In this document: positions 18,143-26,351 of the stretch, in pieces
How positions within the stretch are numbered: position 1 is the stretch's first letter
Layout: each line of letters begins with the position of its first letter
Made by a program: the position numbers and the translations under genes
Assembly: GCA_022565395.1 (NCBI GenBank)
Contig: JAIUMV010000005.1
Coordinates: 62,001-126,000 of the forward strand
DNA length: 64,000 bases
From: Marinobacter sp.
GTDB lineage: Bacteria > Pseudomonadota > Gammaproteobacteria > Pseudomonadales > Oleiphilaceae
Direction: 5' to 3'
The notes under the pieces: model-generated
The model's input: only the letters and a program-made list of their open reading frames with translations
Told to the model about the DNA's origin: nothing
Database searches by the model: none

Positions 18143-21100
18143 ATGAAACGCTTTACCCTGATTCTGTGTCTGGTGGCTGCGCTGGTGGCCTGTGGTGGTG
18201 ATCAGGCTGAAATAGGCCCTAATCCCTCAGCCCAGGCGCGCAGCCAGTCGCTGGTGTATGCCTACCCCGCCCATCAGCAGCAGCGTGTGCCGCTATCTGC
18301 ACCGGTGGTGCTGCGCTTCAGCAGCGCCGTGGTCTCTGAGCAGCCGGAGCAGATCATTCAGTGGCTGGATGCGGATGATCATGCGCTGGATTTCAGCGTG
18401 ACCCTCGCGGACGAGGGGCGCAGCCTGATGCTGGCACCGGGCAGTCGCCTGCAACCGGGCGCCGCCTACCGTGTGGTGTTGGACGGTTTGATGCTGGCCA
18501 AGGGGCCGGTGCAACCCCGCACCCTGACCTTTGAAACCGCTTATCTGACGTCCGGGCCCATCAGCCAGGTGGCCAGTGACAGCAGCTTCCATGTGGAACA
18601 CCGCTTCCCCGATGGGGATTTTTTCCCGATTCTGGATTTCAGCAGCCTGCGTCTGCAGTTCAGTCAGCCGTTGGACCGCCGCTCACTGAGCTACGGCGAC
18701 AACCTGCGACTGAGCGGCCCGGACGGGCTGGTGCCGGCGGAGGTGCTGGTCAGTGGCCACTACCTCACCCTGGACCCACGGCAGGAGCTGACCCCGGGCG
18801 CGACCTACACCCTCAGCCTGGGCGACACCCTCACCAGTACCTTGGGTGTCGATATGGCGGCCACCGAATACACGTTTGTGCCGCGCAGTTCCGGCGGTCG
18901 TTCCACGCTGGTGCAGCAGGTGCCGGATGCCAACAGTGGTCAGCGTTTGTCCATACTGACCGGTGAGCCCATCAATCAAGTGCCCTTGCAGGCGGTGTTA
19001 CTGGGGGATGACAACAGCACCCAGCAAACCGGTGATATCTATGCCGAGCTGGCTCATATCCCGACCTTTCCCACGGTGACGCCCTTGCGGGTCAAGCGTG
19101 GTTCCCTGCTGCAGGGCAGTCCGCTGGAGCTGTTGATCGGGGGGGAGGTGCCTGCTGGCTTTGGCTCCGGAGAGATTGAGATCCGTTTTATTTCCGATGC
19201 CATGGGCTACCTGCTGGAAAATCCGTTTTCCCGTCAGCCGGATGCACCTCGTCACTTGGTGCTGTACATGGATATTGCCATCAGCGCTCAGGACCCGCGA
19301 GCTAATGGCGCGGTGACCCAGAACATACTGCACTTGCAGTTGAACGGTACCGCTGTGGTGGAAGACGGACAAATGGTGATCAACGCCATTGGCGTGGCTG
19401 AGCCGCGTTTGCTGGGACTGGAGTCGGCCCGCAGTCTGCTGAGCTTTTATATGGCGTCTTATCCGGACCAGCGCAATGCGCCCCTGCCGCCACAGGATCA
19501 GACCGCGCCTCAGTTGCTGAGCTGGCTGCCGGGGGCGGAAGCTGAACGCTACCGGCCGACGGACCCGCTGATCTTCAATTTCAGTGAACCCCTGATTCCG
19601 GGCAGCATCCGTGCCGGCGATAATGCGTTGTTGCTGGTGGACGATGAGCCTGTAGCCTTCCACAGTCATGTGGATGGCGCCGCACTGGTCATCACGCCGG
19701 TCGAGTCGCTGCCTTACGGCAGTGAGGTGGAGTGGGTGATGTTTGATGGGGTAACGGACCTGGCAGGAAACCCGGCGTCTGCAGAAATCTTTGCCTTTCA
19801 GGTACCGGCACTGGCGGAGGGTCCGGCCCATGCACCGGTCATACTGTCCACCTATCCCGGCTTCCCCTGTCCGACCCAAAGCCGGGATCTGGCGGCTGAC
19901 AACGCAGGCCGCTGTATTGGCGGTCTGGCCACGGATGATCATTTGCCGCTGGCCCGCTTACCGGCGGATCGCCTGCTTCACATGGTGTTCTCGCGGGAGC
20001 TGGATCCGGCCTCGGTAACACCGGAAACCCTGCAGGTGCACCGCGTTGATGATCAGGGTGAGCCCCTGGAGGTTGTGGCCGGGCATCTCGCCCTGCGCGG
20101 GCGCACACTGACTTTTGCCCCGGCCGAGCCCTGGCAGCCCGGCACTTTGTATCGCTACCGACTGCACTCGGTGCTCGATAACCCGGACTGCGGCGTCAAT
20201 GCCCTCTGTGATCGGGATGGCTTACCACTGAAGACCATGGTGCTGGCGCTGAGCCCGGCGCAAGCGTTTGCGCCCACACAAGGCGGGCCAAATCTGGATA
20301 TCTTCTTCCGTGGCGCAGCCGAGGTAACCGATGTGCTGCAGCAACTGGCCAATCTGCCAACCGCGGATGTGAATGCCAACTTTGTTGCGGACCCCGGCGA
20401 GCCACGGTTTTCTGACCACCCCGATGGACTGGAAAACACTGCCCGGCTGGTACGCAACCCGGCGGCCAATCCCCTCAACGATGGTACGTCGGCTTCCGGT
20501 AACGCCGTGGATGATGCCAATGTCGGCTGCGGTTTTACCGAAGACGAGCCCCCTGTGCCGCTGGTTTGCGATGACCAGCAGTATCTGCACATGAATGGCA
20601 TCCTGCATGCCGACGTGGTCGGCTTCCGTGCGTCCCATGAGCTGGACCCCAGCGACCCCACCATTCCGGCGCTGGTGCAACAGCAGGGTGGCGTGCTGGT
20701 CTATATTTACCCGACCCAGATGTTCCTGTCAGGTACGGTGGTGCATGTTGAAACGTCGGATGCGGTGAAGATGCTCAGCTTTGTCGCCCAGCCGGTAGAT
20801 ACGGGGCCGCAGGTCATGCGTATTCGCGCGGCTTGCGATGCGGCTATCGTTGGGAGTTGTGACGCTCACCAGGGTCGGATACCGGCCTGGATTGTCGAGC
20901 AGGGGGGGGAGCCCCAATTGCTGGTCAGCCTGGATCTGTATCTGGATGCGCCCTGGCTGGATCCGGTGGTGGAGAACTTCAATATCCTCAATCCGGACGG
21001 CAGCCCAACCTTGCTGCCCGTTAGCCATGACCTGCGCAGTTATCCGCTGAGCCTGAGCCTGGCGGGCGGGGTTAGTTTCCTGCCGGATGGGCGTCTGGCC

Positions 21101-21244
21101 ATTCAGCAGGTCAGTCTGAATGATCTGGCGCTGAGTATTAATCTGCAACTGGGCTCACCGCCTATTCTGACGGCAGATCTGTATCTGGCCATTCCGGCCG
21201 GTGAGGTGCGCCTGGTCTACGTGTCGGAACCCGTCAAACAGTAA
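18143..21244 (+). CDS. Large Ig-like (Big_5) domain lipoprotein
   Basis: A 1033-residue lipoprotein: a signal peptide with lipobox LVAC (Cys about 17), then at least three bacterial Ig-like domains of the Big_5/SbsA type, each starting near a P-x-x-x-PVVLRFS or PLIFNFSEPL stretch (about 45-130, 150-250, 465-555, 595-690). The C-terminal third is different, with Cys pairs (CGVNALC, CGFTEDEPPVPLVC) and a DANFVADPGEP-type acidic region that may bind Ca. AGGGGG precedes the ATG at 18143. Cotranscription with the FadL-like barrel suggests a cell-surface partner or substrate-capturing role, which is inference. Confidence 0.8.
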   Translation: MKRFTLILCLVAALVACGGDQAEIGPNPSAQARSQSLVYAYPAHQQQRVPLSAPVVLRFSSAVVSEQPEQIIQWLDADDHALDFSVTLADEGRSLMLAPGSRLQPGAAYRVVLDGLMLAKGPVQPRTLTFETAYLTSGPISQVASDSSFHVEHRFPDGDFFPILDFSSLRLQFSQPLDRRSLSYGDNLRLSGPDGLVPAEVLVSGHYLTLDPRQELTPGATYTLSLGDTLTSTLGVDMAATEYTFVPRSSGGRSTLVQQVPDANSGQRLSILTGEPINQVPLQAVLLGDDNSTQQTGDIYAELAHIPTFPTVTPLRVKRGSLLQGSPLELLIGGEVPAGFGSGEIEIRFISDAMGYLLENPFSRQPDAPRHLVLYMDIAISAQDPRANGAVTQNILHLQLNGTAVVEDGQMVINAIGVAEPRLLGLESARSLLSFYMASYPDQRNAPLPPQDQTAPQLLSWLPGAEAERYRPTDPLIFNFSEPLIPGSIRAGDNALLLVDDEPVAFHSHVDGAALVITPVESLPYGSEVEWVMFDGVTDLAGNPASAEIFAFQVPALAEGPAHAPVILSTYPGFPCPTQSRDLAADNAGRCIGGLATDDHLPLARLPADRLLHMVFSRELDPASVTPETLQVHRVDDQGEPLEVVAGHLALRGRTLTFAPAEPWQPGTLYRYRLHSVLDNPDCGVNALCDRDGLPLKTMVLALSPAQAFAPTQGGPNLDIFFRGAAEVTDVLQQLANLPTADVNANFVADPGEPRFSDHPDGLENTARLVRNPAANPLNDGTSASGNAVDDANVGCGFTEDEPPVPLVCDDQQYLHMNGILHADVVGFRASHELDPSDPTIPALVQQQGGVLVYIYPTQMFLSGTVVHVETSDAVKMLSFVAQPVDTGPQVMRIRAACDAAIVGSCDAHQGRIPAWIVEQGGEPQLLVSLDLYLDAPWLDPVVENFNILNPDGSPTLLPVSHDLRSYPLSLSLAGGVSFLPDGRLAIQQVSLNDLALSINLQLGSPPILTADLYLAIPAGEVRLVYVSEPVKQ

Positions 21245-21265
21245 GGTTGATGAGCGCCGCGAATA

Positions 21266-21293
21266 CCGCCCGGAGCCTGAAGTCTCCGGGCGG
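21266..21293. terminator. Bidirectional terminator between convergent genes
   Basis: CCGCCCGGAG pairs perfectly with CTCCGGGCGG around an 8-base loop, between the Ig-like lipoprotein and HIT genes, which converge here. No strong U-tract. Confidence 0.65.
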
Positions 21294-21304
21294 TCAGGCA
21301 CGGT

Positions 21305-21670
21305 TCAGCCCTGCTTCATCCGTTCCGTGTAGGGCGGCCAGCCCAGCGGTTTGCCAGCCAGCAAGTGCAGGTGAATATGGAACACGGTCTGGCCGGCTTG
21401 CTCGTTGCAGTTCATCACCACCCGGTAACCCTCCTCCGCAAACCCCATATCGGCTGCCAGTGTGCGGGCGACGTAGAACAAGTGACCGACCAGTTCACGG
21501 TCATCGGTAGCAATGTCATTGATCGTGGCGATGGGCTTTTTGGGGATGATCAACAGGTGCACCGGTGCCTGGGGGTTGATGTCCCGGAAGGCGAGGCTGA
21601 GATCATCTTCATAGACGATGTCGGCGGGTATCTCGCGGCGGATGATCTTGTCAAAGATGGTTTCGGCCAT
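21305..21670 (-). CDS. HIT-family nucleotide-binding protein (HinT-like)
   Basis: Purine nucleoside phosphoramidase-type histidine-triad protein, cytoplasmic. The ATG at 21668-21670 follows GGAG; an upstream in-frame start would run into the preceding gene. It has 121 residues, with FDKIIRREIPADIVYEDD at the N-terminus and the active triad HIHLHLL (about 101-107). It starts 14 bases past the stop of the UbiF-like gene, so both are likely on one transcript. Confidence 0.93.
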   Translation of the reverse strand: MAETIFDKIIRREIPADIVYEDDLSLAFRDINPQAPVHLLIIPKKPIATINDIATDDRELVGHLFYVARTLAADMGFAEEGYRVVMNCNEQAGQTVFHIHLHLLAGKPLGWPPYTERMKQG

Positions 21671-21683
21671 CGTGTGCTCCTTG

Positions 21684-22919
21684 TCAGTGGTCAATACCCA
21701 TGGCGTACCTGGCTACCTTGTGCTTGGCAAAAGGCAGGTGCTGGGCAAGGCCCAGGCCCAGATTGCGCGCCAGATGCAGGGGGGGCAGGCGGTTGCTGAA
21801 GGTGTAGTAGAACAGATCCATGGCCAGCATCATGCGCTGATTGGCGGGCCGCCGTTGGCGCTCATAGTCTGCCAGCCAGCGGGGCGCCGCCAGGTCGTCA
21901 CCCGCCCGGCAGGCTTCTTTCAGTAGCGCTTGCAGACACTCGGCGTCCTGAAATCCCAGGTTTACCCCCTGGCCTGCCAGGGGATTGATGGTATGGGCCG
22001 CATCGCCCACCAGCACCACCCGGTCTTGGGCGTACCGCAGGGCATGCTGTTTGGCAATGGGGAAGCTGGCGCGGGCGGCAACTGCCGTCAGGCCGGGTAG
22101 TTCGGCGGGAAAGGCCTGCTGCACAGCGGCCAGAAACGCGTCATCATCCATGGCCTTGAGCTGTTGCAGGGTCTCCGGCTGGTCGTACCAGACCAGGGAG
22201 CCCCAGCTCTCAGACGTGTTGCCATTGGCCTGGTGAAGGGGCAGGAAGGCTCTTGGGCCGCTGGGGAAGAATGCCTGCCAGGTGATGTCCTGTACCGGCC
22301 CCTGATAGCGCACTGAGGCCACCAGCGCTTGTTGCTCATACTGATCGCGGCTGACGCCGATACCTGCCAGTTCCCGCGTACGGGATAAGGCGCCATCTGC
22401 GGCAACCACCAGTGATGCTGTCAGTTGCTGGCCATTGCCAAGGGTCACCAGCGCCCGGTCGGGCTGGCTGTCCAGCTGCCTGATACCTTCGCCAATACAC
22501 CAGTGGATGTTGCTGTGTGCCTGGGCGGCTTGCCAGAGTGCGCGTTGGGTAATGCGGTTTTCGACAATGTGGCCGAGGTGACTATGGCCCAGCGGTCGGG
22601 CATCAAACACCGTTTGGCTGAGCGACTTGGGCAGCAGTTTGCTTAGGGGGTTGGGGGTTTCGTCCCAGACCGCCAGGCGCGCGTAGGGTGTCAGGCGCAT
22701 GGCCTCGATGTGCTGCCAGGCATTCAGTTGTCGCAGGTAGCGTTCGCTGCCAAGGCTGAGAGCAGACACCCGGATGTCGGGGTCATCCGCTGGTGAAAAG
22801 GGAGGGGCAGGGTGCTGGTCTACCAGTGCGATTTGCAGGCCGGAGGATGCCAGCCCGTTAGCCAGTGCGGCCCCCACCATGCCGGCGCCAATGATTATGA
22901 CGTCATACGAATCTGTCAT
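21684..22919 (-). CDS. Ubiquinone biosynthesis FAD hydroxylase, UbiF-like
   Basis: Class A FAD monooxygenase (UbiH/UbiF/UbiI/Coq6 family) that hydroxylates the ubiquinone ring. The 411 residues carry the dinucleotide motif GAGMVGAALANGL (11-23), the middle DG motif ADGALSRTRELAGIG (about 178-192) and the FAD motif LVGDAAHTINPLAGQGVNLG (about 300-319). The segment TWQAFFPSGPRAFLPL and the C-terminal MDLFYYTFSNRLPPLHLARNLGL resemble E. coli UbiF more than UbiH, so ring position 6 is the likely target; UbiH or UbiI cannot be fully excluded. Other ubi genes (ubiA, ubiC) are 23 kb away. Confidence 0.85.
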   Translation of the reverse strand: MTDSYDVIIIGAGMVGAALANGLASSGLQIALVDQHPAPPFSPADDPDIRVSALSLGSERYLRQLNAWQHIEAMRLTPYARLAVWDETPNPLSKLLPKSLSQTVFDARPLGHSHLGHIVENRITQRALWQAAQAHSNIHWCIGEGIRQLDSQPDRALVTLGNGQQLTASLVVAADGALSRTRELAGIGVSRDQYEQQALVASVRYQGPVQDITWQAFFPSGPRAFLPLHQANGNTSESWGSLVWYDQPETLQQLKAMDDDAFLAAVQQAFPAELPGLTAVAARASFPIAKQHALRYAQDRVVLVGDAAHTINPLAGQGVNLGFQDAECLQALLKEACRAGDDLAAPRWLADYERQRRPANQRMMLAMDLFYYTFSNRLPPLHLARNLGLGLAQHLPFAKHKVARYAMGIDH

Positions 22920-22952
22920 GCCCCATCCCGGTCTGTCCTCGATGACCGGAGT

Positions 22953-23504
22953 TTACGTGATCTGGGGCGCCTGGCCAATCATGGTCAGCCGTTCTGCCCG
23001 CTTGGGCTTGCGCAGCCAGGCCGGTTTGGGTGCTCCCGGCTTGGTGAACCCCTGGCTGATAACCACGGGCGCCACCAGGCGCAGGAAGTCCTGAGTCTTC
23101 ATGTGGATGGATTCGGTATGTGTGCCTGCGGCAAATGCCAGGTCGGGCTGTTCGGTCAGGGCTTCACAACAGTAAACCGACATGCCGAACAGAGTGCCAA
23201 AGGGTGGCATGGCACCCACTTCACAGTCCGGGAAGGCATCCTGGAACTCGTCCTCATCCGCCAGCTGCACAAAGTCAGTGTCCAGTACCTTGCACAGTCG
23301 CTCCCAGCGGATGCGCCAGGTGGCGGGCATTACCAGCATGGCCATCTTGCCGTCCAGCTCGATGATCACGGTCTTGACCACCTGGTCACCGGCGATATGG
23401 ACATGATGGGCGAGTTGCTGGGCGGTAAAGGCGGGGGGATGGCTCAGGCAGATGTACTCCACGCCTGCGTTGTCGAGGAACTCTCTTAACTGCTTGACCG
23501 GCAT
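22953..23504 (-). CDS. YbaK/ProX-type aminoacyl-tRNA deacylase-like protein
   Basis: YbaK-domain protein, a family that hydrolyses mischarged aminoacyl-tRNA. It has 183 residues. AGGAGG sits at ideal spacing before the ATG. The domain spans about 5-150, with the conserved VVKTVIIELDGK Lys (about 44) and the GAMPPFGTLFGMSVYCCEAL block. A Pro/Lys/Arg-rich tail (KPGAPKPAWLRKPKRAE) of about 30 residues extends past the domain and could contact RNA. Substrate specificity is not evident. Confidence 0.85.
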   Translation of the reverse strand: MPVKQLREFLDNAGVEYICLSHPPAFTAQQLAHHVHIAGDQVVKTVIIELDGKMAMLVMPATWRIRWERLCKVLDTDFVQLADEDEFQDAFPDCEVGAMPPFGTLFGMSVYCCEALTEQPDLAFAAGTHTESIHMKTQDFLRLVAPVVISQGFTKPGAPKPAWLRKPKRAERLTMIGQAPQIT

Positions 23505-23650
23505 AGTAACGACCTCCTACCCGTGCGAAACTTCCCGCAGGCCGAGGCCCAGGGGAGCGCTTCCTCTAAGCGTAGTTCAGTTTTGCAGGCAGAAAAGTTA
23601 CAAGATGTTTCGATGTGAGGGTATAGGGTAAAAGGGTACACGGCGAAACC

Positions 23651-23674
23651 AGCCCGCGCCTTATGGCGCGGGCT
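23651..23674. terminator. Hairpin after mscS
   Basis: A perfect 10-bp stem, AGCCCGCGCC with GGCGCGGGCT, and a TTAT loop, 12 bases beyond the mscS stop on the minus strand. The following bases are only weakly U-rich. Confidence 0.65.
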
Positions 23675-23686
23675 GATCGAAGGGTA

Positions 23687-24520
23687 TCAGTCTTTGGCCT
23701 GATACAGGTGAACATCCCGTTGTGGGAAGGGAATGTTGATGCCCTCGGCGTCAAACGCCTTTTTCACCTTTTCCTGCATGTCCCAAAAGTAGGGCCAGAG
23801 TACGTCGGATTTAACCCAGGCGCGCACCGTCAGGTCAACAGAGCTGTCTCCCAGCGCGCCGACCACCACCAGCGGTGCCGGATCTGTCAGGGAGCGCTCG
23901 TCTTCTTCAATCAGGCGTTTGCAGATAGCCTTGGCTTTGTCGATATCGCAGGAGTAGCTGATACCAAAGGTCATGTCGCAGCGACGGGTGTCATAGGCGC
24001 TGAGATTAACCAGGCTGGCATTGGACAGGGCGCCGTTGGGGATCACGATACGGCGGTTGTCGAAGGTGTTGATCACTGTATACAGGATCTGGATTTCGTT
24101 CACCGAGCCGAGGAAGCCCTGGGCTTCGATGGCATCGCCCACCTTGAAAGGCTTGAATATGAGGATCAACACGCCACCGGCGAAGTTGGCCAGGCTGCCT
24201 TGCAGGGCCAGACCGACCGCCAGACCCGCGGCACCCACCAGAGCCACGAAGGACGTTGTGGCAATACCGATCATGGACGCTACGGAAATAAGCAGTAGGA
24301 TTTTCAGAATGATGCTGACCAGCCCGCAAAGGAACTTGTTAAGGGTGGGGTCTTTGGCGCTGAGCTTGCTGTCCATCACAGCCACAAAGCGGTTGATAAT
24401 CCACAAACCCACGAACAGGGTGACGAGGGCAAGCAGCAGCTTGGGGGCATAGGCGATAGTCATCTCCATGGCCTGGTTGGCGAGTTCAGTCGCCTGGGTG
24501 TCCTCGAAGAGGTTGTCCAT
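23687..24520 (-). CDS. mscS: Small-conductance mechanosensitive channel, MscS family
   Basis: Homoheptameric inner-membrane tension valve that opens on hypo-osmotic shock. It has 277 residues, close to E. coli MscS. There are three N-terminal membrane helices. The pore helix TM3 is Gly/Ala-rich (VGAAGLAVGLALQGSLANFAGG, about 93-115), followed by the beta domain PFKVGDAIEAQGFLGSVNEI and the conserved VIPNGALSN (about 160-168). AAGGAG precedes the ATG. Monocistronic, with a hairpin at its 3' end. Confidence 0.95.
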   Translation of the reverse strand: MDNLFEDTQATELANQAMEMTIAYAPKLLLALVTLFVGLWIINRFVAVMDSKLSAKDPTLNKFLCGLVSIILKILLLISVASMIGIATTSFVALVGAAGLAVGLALQGSLANFAGGVLILIFKPFKVGDAIEAQGFLGSVNEIQILYTVINTFDNRRIVIPNGALSNASLVNLSAYDTRRCDMTFGISYSCDIDKAKAICKRLIEEDERSLTDPAPLVVVGALGDSSVDLTVRAWVKSDVLWPYFWDMQEKVKKAFDAEGINIPFPQRDVHLYQAKD

Positions 24521-24706
24521 ATAAACTCCTTGGTTATGGTTTGTTTTCGCACCAGCGGTTCAATCCACACTGTTATAGCAGATTGATGACAAAAACGTGT
24601 GTCTGCCAGGTAGAAAATCAGGCTGTATTTTAGGCAGTTGCTGGCGTTTGCTGGTCAGTTGGGCGGGCTAGCCGATAGAATGGCCCGCTCTGCGCAGACA
24701 GCCTGA

Positions 24707-25366
24707 ATGACCATGACCCCTGATGACCTGAACCAACTGTTACAACACACCCTGCCCCGTGGCCGGGTGGCTATCAGCCATCCGCAGGGGTGCCCTGATA
24801 TTGGCCTGTATCTGTTTGACCCGGCGGTACTGTCGGGGCCGCTGAGTCACGATGAAGCGCAAGCCGTGGTGGCAGAGCCTGCCTACTGGTCGTTTTGCTG
24901 GGCGAGTGGGCAGGTATTGGCGAACTGGTTGTTACAGCACCCGGAGCAGGTTGCAGGCAAACGGGTCATCGATTTTGGCTGCGGCTCAGGGATTGTTGCT
25001 GTGGCTGCTGCCCTGGCGGGTGCCCGGGAGGTGGTGGCCTGTGATCTGGATCCGGCAGCGCTGGCGGCCGCCCAGGCCAATGCCGCCCTGAACGGCGTGC
25101 AGTTAACGGTGTGCGATGACTGGTTCAAACGACAAGGGGCGTTTGATCTGGTGACCGCAGCGGATGTGCTCTACGACCCGGACAACCGCCCGTTGCTTGA
25201 TGATTTTCTGCAGGCCGCGCCGCAGGTGTTGCTGGCGGATTCGCGGGTTAAGGTGTTGGGGGATGAGCGCTATGTGCGACAAGCAGTGATAGAAGCACGC
25301 ACCTGGCCGGATCTGAACGAGTTTGAAGAATTCAATCAGGTCAGGATCTACCGGGCCAGCCGTTGA
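24707..25366 (+). CDS. SAM-dependent protein lysine methyltransferase (ETFB-KMT/PrmA-like)
   Basis: Class I methyltransferase of 219 residues. Motif I is VIDFGCGSGIVAVAAALAGA (about 87-106), with the acidic CDLDPAALAAAQANAALNG following at about 112-130 and the post-I motif FDLVTAADVLYD. The N-terminal EPAYWSFCWASGQVLANWL is typical of the group that methylates electron-transfer flavoprotein beta or ribosomal protein L11. Two close ATGs (24707, 24713) are possible; neither has a clear ribosome site. The actual substrate is unknown. Confidence 0.85.
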   Translation: MTMTPDDLNQLLQHTLPRGRVAISHPQGCPDIGLYLFDPAVLSGPLSHDEAQAVVAEPAYWSFCWASGQVLANWLLQHPEQVAGKRVIDFGCGSGIVAVAAALAGAREVVACDLDPAALAAAQANAALNGVQLTVCDDWFKRQGAFDLVTAADVLYDPDNRPLLDDFLQAAPQVLLADSRVKVLGDERYVRQAVIEARTWPDLNEFEEFNQVRIYRASR

Positions 25367-25421
25367 GTCAGGTGTGGTGGCCGCGGTCTTCGCGTCAGAC
25401 GGTCATGGGCGTAAAAGCCCA

Positions 25422-25690
25422 CAAAAAGAAAAGGCAGCCGGGAGAGGCTGCCTTTGTCGGAACAGGTCTTCAACATCCTTGCTTGCTTGCAACCACCCTG
25501 TCGCTTTATTGTCCTGGAGGCCTCATCCTTGGCGCCAGCATCCGAGCCAGCGATCCAATTTAGTTATCCCTTAAGCGCTGAGTCCTTCCATCCCTGCTTC
25601 CCTTCGCAATCCTGTGAAGAAACGTCCGTTGCGTCGTCCTATCCATGTCATCCGCTGACGAAGTCATCTTACCAGTTTCGGAGTTAAAAA
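25422..25690 (-). ncRNA. CsrB/RsmZ-like small regulatory RNA (CsrA/RsmA sponge)
   Basis: On the minus strand, 25651 down to 25476 contains 15 GGA triplets (seen as TCC on the plus strand at 25476, 25512, 25526, 25541, 25554, 25567, 25583, 25587, 25591, 25599, 25610, 25625, 25637, 25642 and 25651). Several sit in CsrA-like contexts: GCAAGGATGT, CACAGGATT, CCAAGGATGA, CAGGACA. The transcript would end in an intrinsic terminator at 25430-25455. A GacA/UvrY box lies about 140-160 bases upstream of the likely 5' end. No open frame of note covers the interval. This is the usual build of RNAs that sequester CsrA/RsmA. The 5' end is approximate; no clear -10/-35 pair was chosen. Confidence 0.8.
25430..25455 (-). 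terminator. Intrinsic terminator of the Rsm-like sRNA
   Basis: AAAGGCAGCC and GGCTGCCTTT form a perfect 10-bp stem with a 6-base loop. Reading on the minus strand it is followed by TTCTTTTTGT. It may also stop transcripts arriving from the methyltransferase gene on the plus strand. Confidence 0.88.
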
Positions 25691-25827
25691 CTTGTGACAG
25701 AGATAGCGAGGCGCTGCAGTGAAAAAGGTTGAAAAATAAAAACTTCTTTTGAATTAATGGGCTGTAATATTCGGCGTCGGCGGGTTGGCCGTGACCTAGG
25801 CAACAAAGCGCTGCTGACTTACATCTT

Positions 25828-25845
25828 TGTGAGATATTTCCTACA
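25828..25845 (-). promoter_or_regulatory. GacA/UvrY box for the sRNA
   Basis: On the minus strand TGTAGGAAATATCTCACA agrees at 15 of 18 positions with the GacA/UvrY consensus palindrome TGTAAGAAATTTCTTACA. It overlaps the last codons of the VanZ-like gene and lies at the distance upstream of the sRNA that is typical for csrB/rsmZ promoters. Confidence 0.75.
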
Positions 25846-26281
25846 CGCGCTCGGGCTGATGTCTGTGATCTGCTTTTTTTCCCTTGGGTAACCCCGGCCA
25901 GGGCAGCAGGCCGAGACCGATGCCGGCCGCATTGGCAGCAAGGTCTGCCAGTGAAAAATGCCGGTGAGGCAGCGTTGCCTGTACCAGTTCAATAGCTACG
26001 CCAAAGCTGAATGCCAGCATGGCGACCGGGATCAGGGGCAGGCGCGGAAACGCCAGGCGCAGCACCAGGGTGACCTCCACAAACGCCAGCAGATGATTCA
26101 GCTTGTCGTAACCGGTGTGAGGAATAGGGTAGGGGGACGGCGTGGTTGCCAGGTAAAGGATGGCCAGTACTGAGGCAATCAGCATGGTCCGCCAGAGCAG
26201 GGTGCAGGCAAGCAGGCGCCTGAGGATTGCGGAAATACCCCGCCAGGGTTGGGTGTTGGCTCTGTAAGGCATGGGCATCAT
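25841..26281 (-). CDS. VanZ-like family membrane protein
   Basis: A 146-residue inner-membrane protein with four hydrophobic segments. The VanZ-type sequence DKLNHLLAFVEVTLVLRLAFP (about 59-79) and AIELVQATLPHRHFSLADLAANAAG (about 96-120) identify the family; its function in non-resistant bacteria is unknown. The start is uncertain among the clustered ATGs at 26281, 26278 and 26272. It is divergent from rapA, and its 3' end carries the GacA box of the sRNA. Confidence 0.82.
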   Translation of the reverse strand: MMPMPYRANTQPWRGISAILRRLLACTLLWRTMLIASVLAILYLATTPSPYPIPHTGYDKLNHLLAFVEVTLVLRLAFPRLPLIPVAMLAFSFGVAIELVQATLPHRHFSLADLAANAAGIGLGLLPWPGLPKGKKADHRHQPERV

Positions 26282-26351
26282 GGTATGATGCGCGCCGTTA
26301 AAGCATCAATAGCTAAAGTCGGTCCATGACCGGGATTGCATCGGAGGTTCC

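Noticed and set aside
18998-19942. 314-residue minus-strand frame within the Ig-like lipoprotein gene
   Set aside because: Lies wholly antisense to a well-supported gene and shows no domain; high GC makes such frames common.
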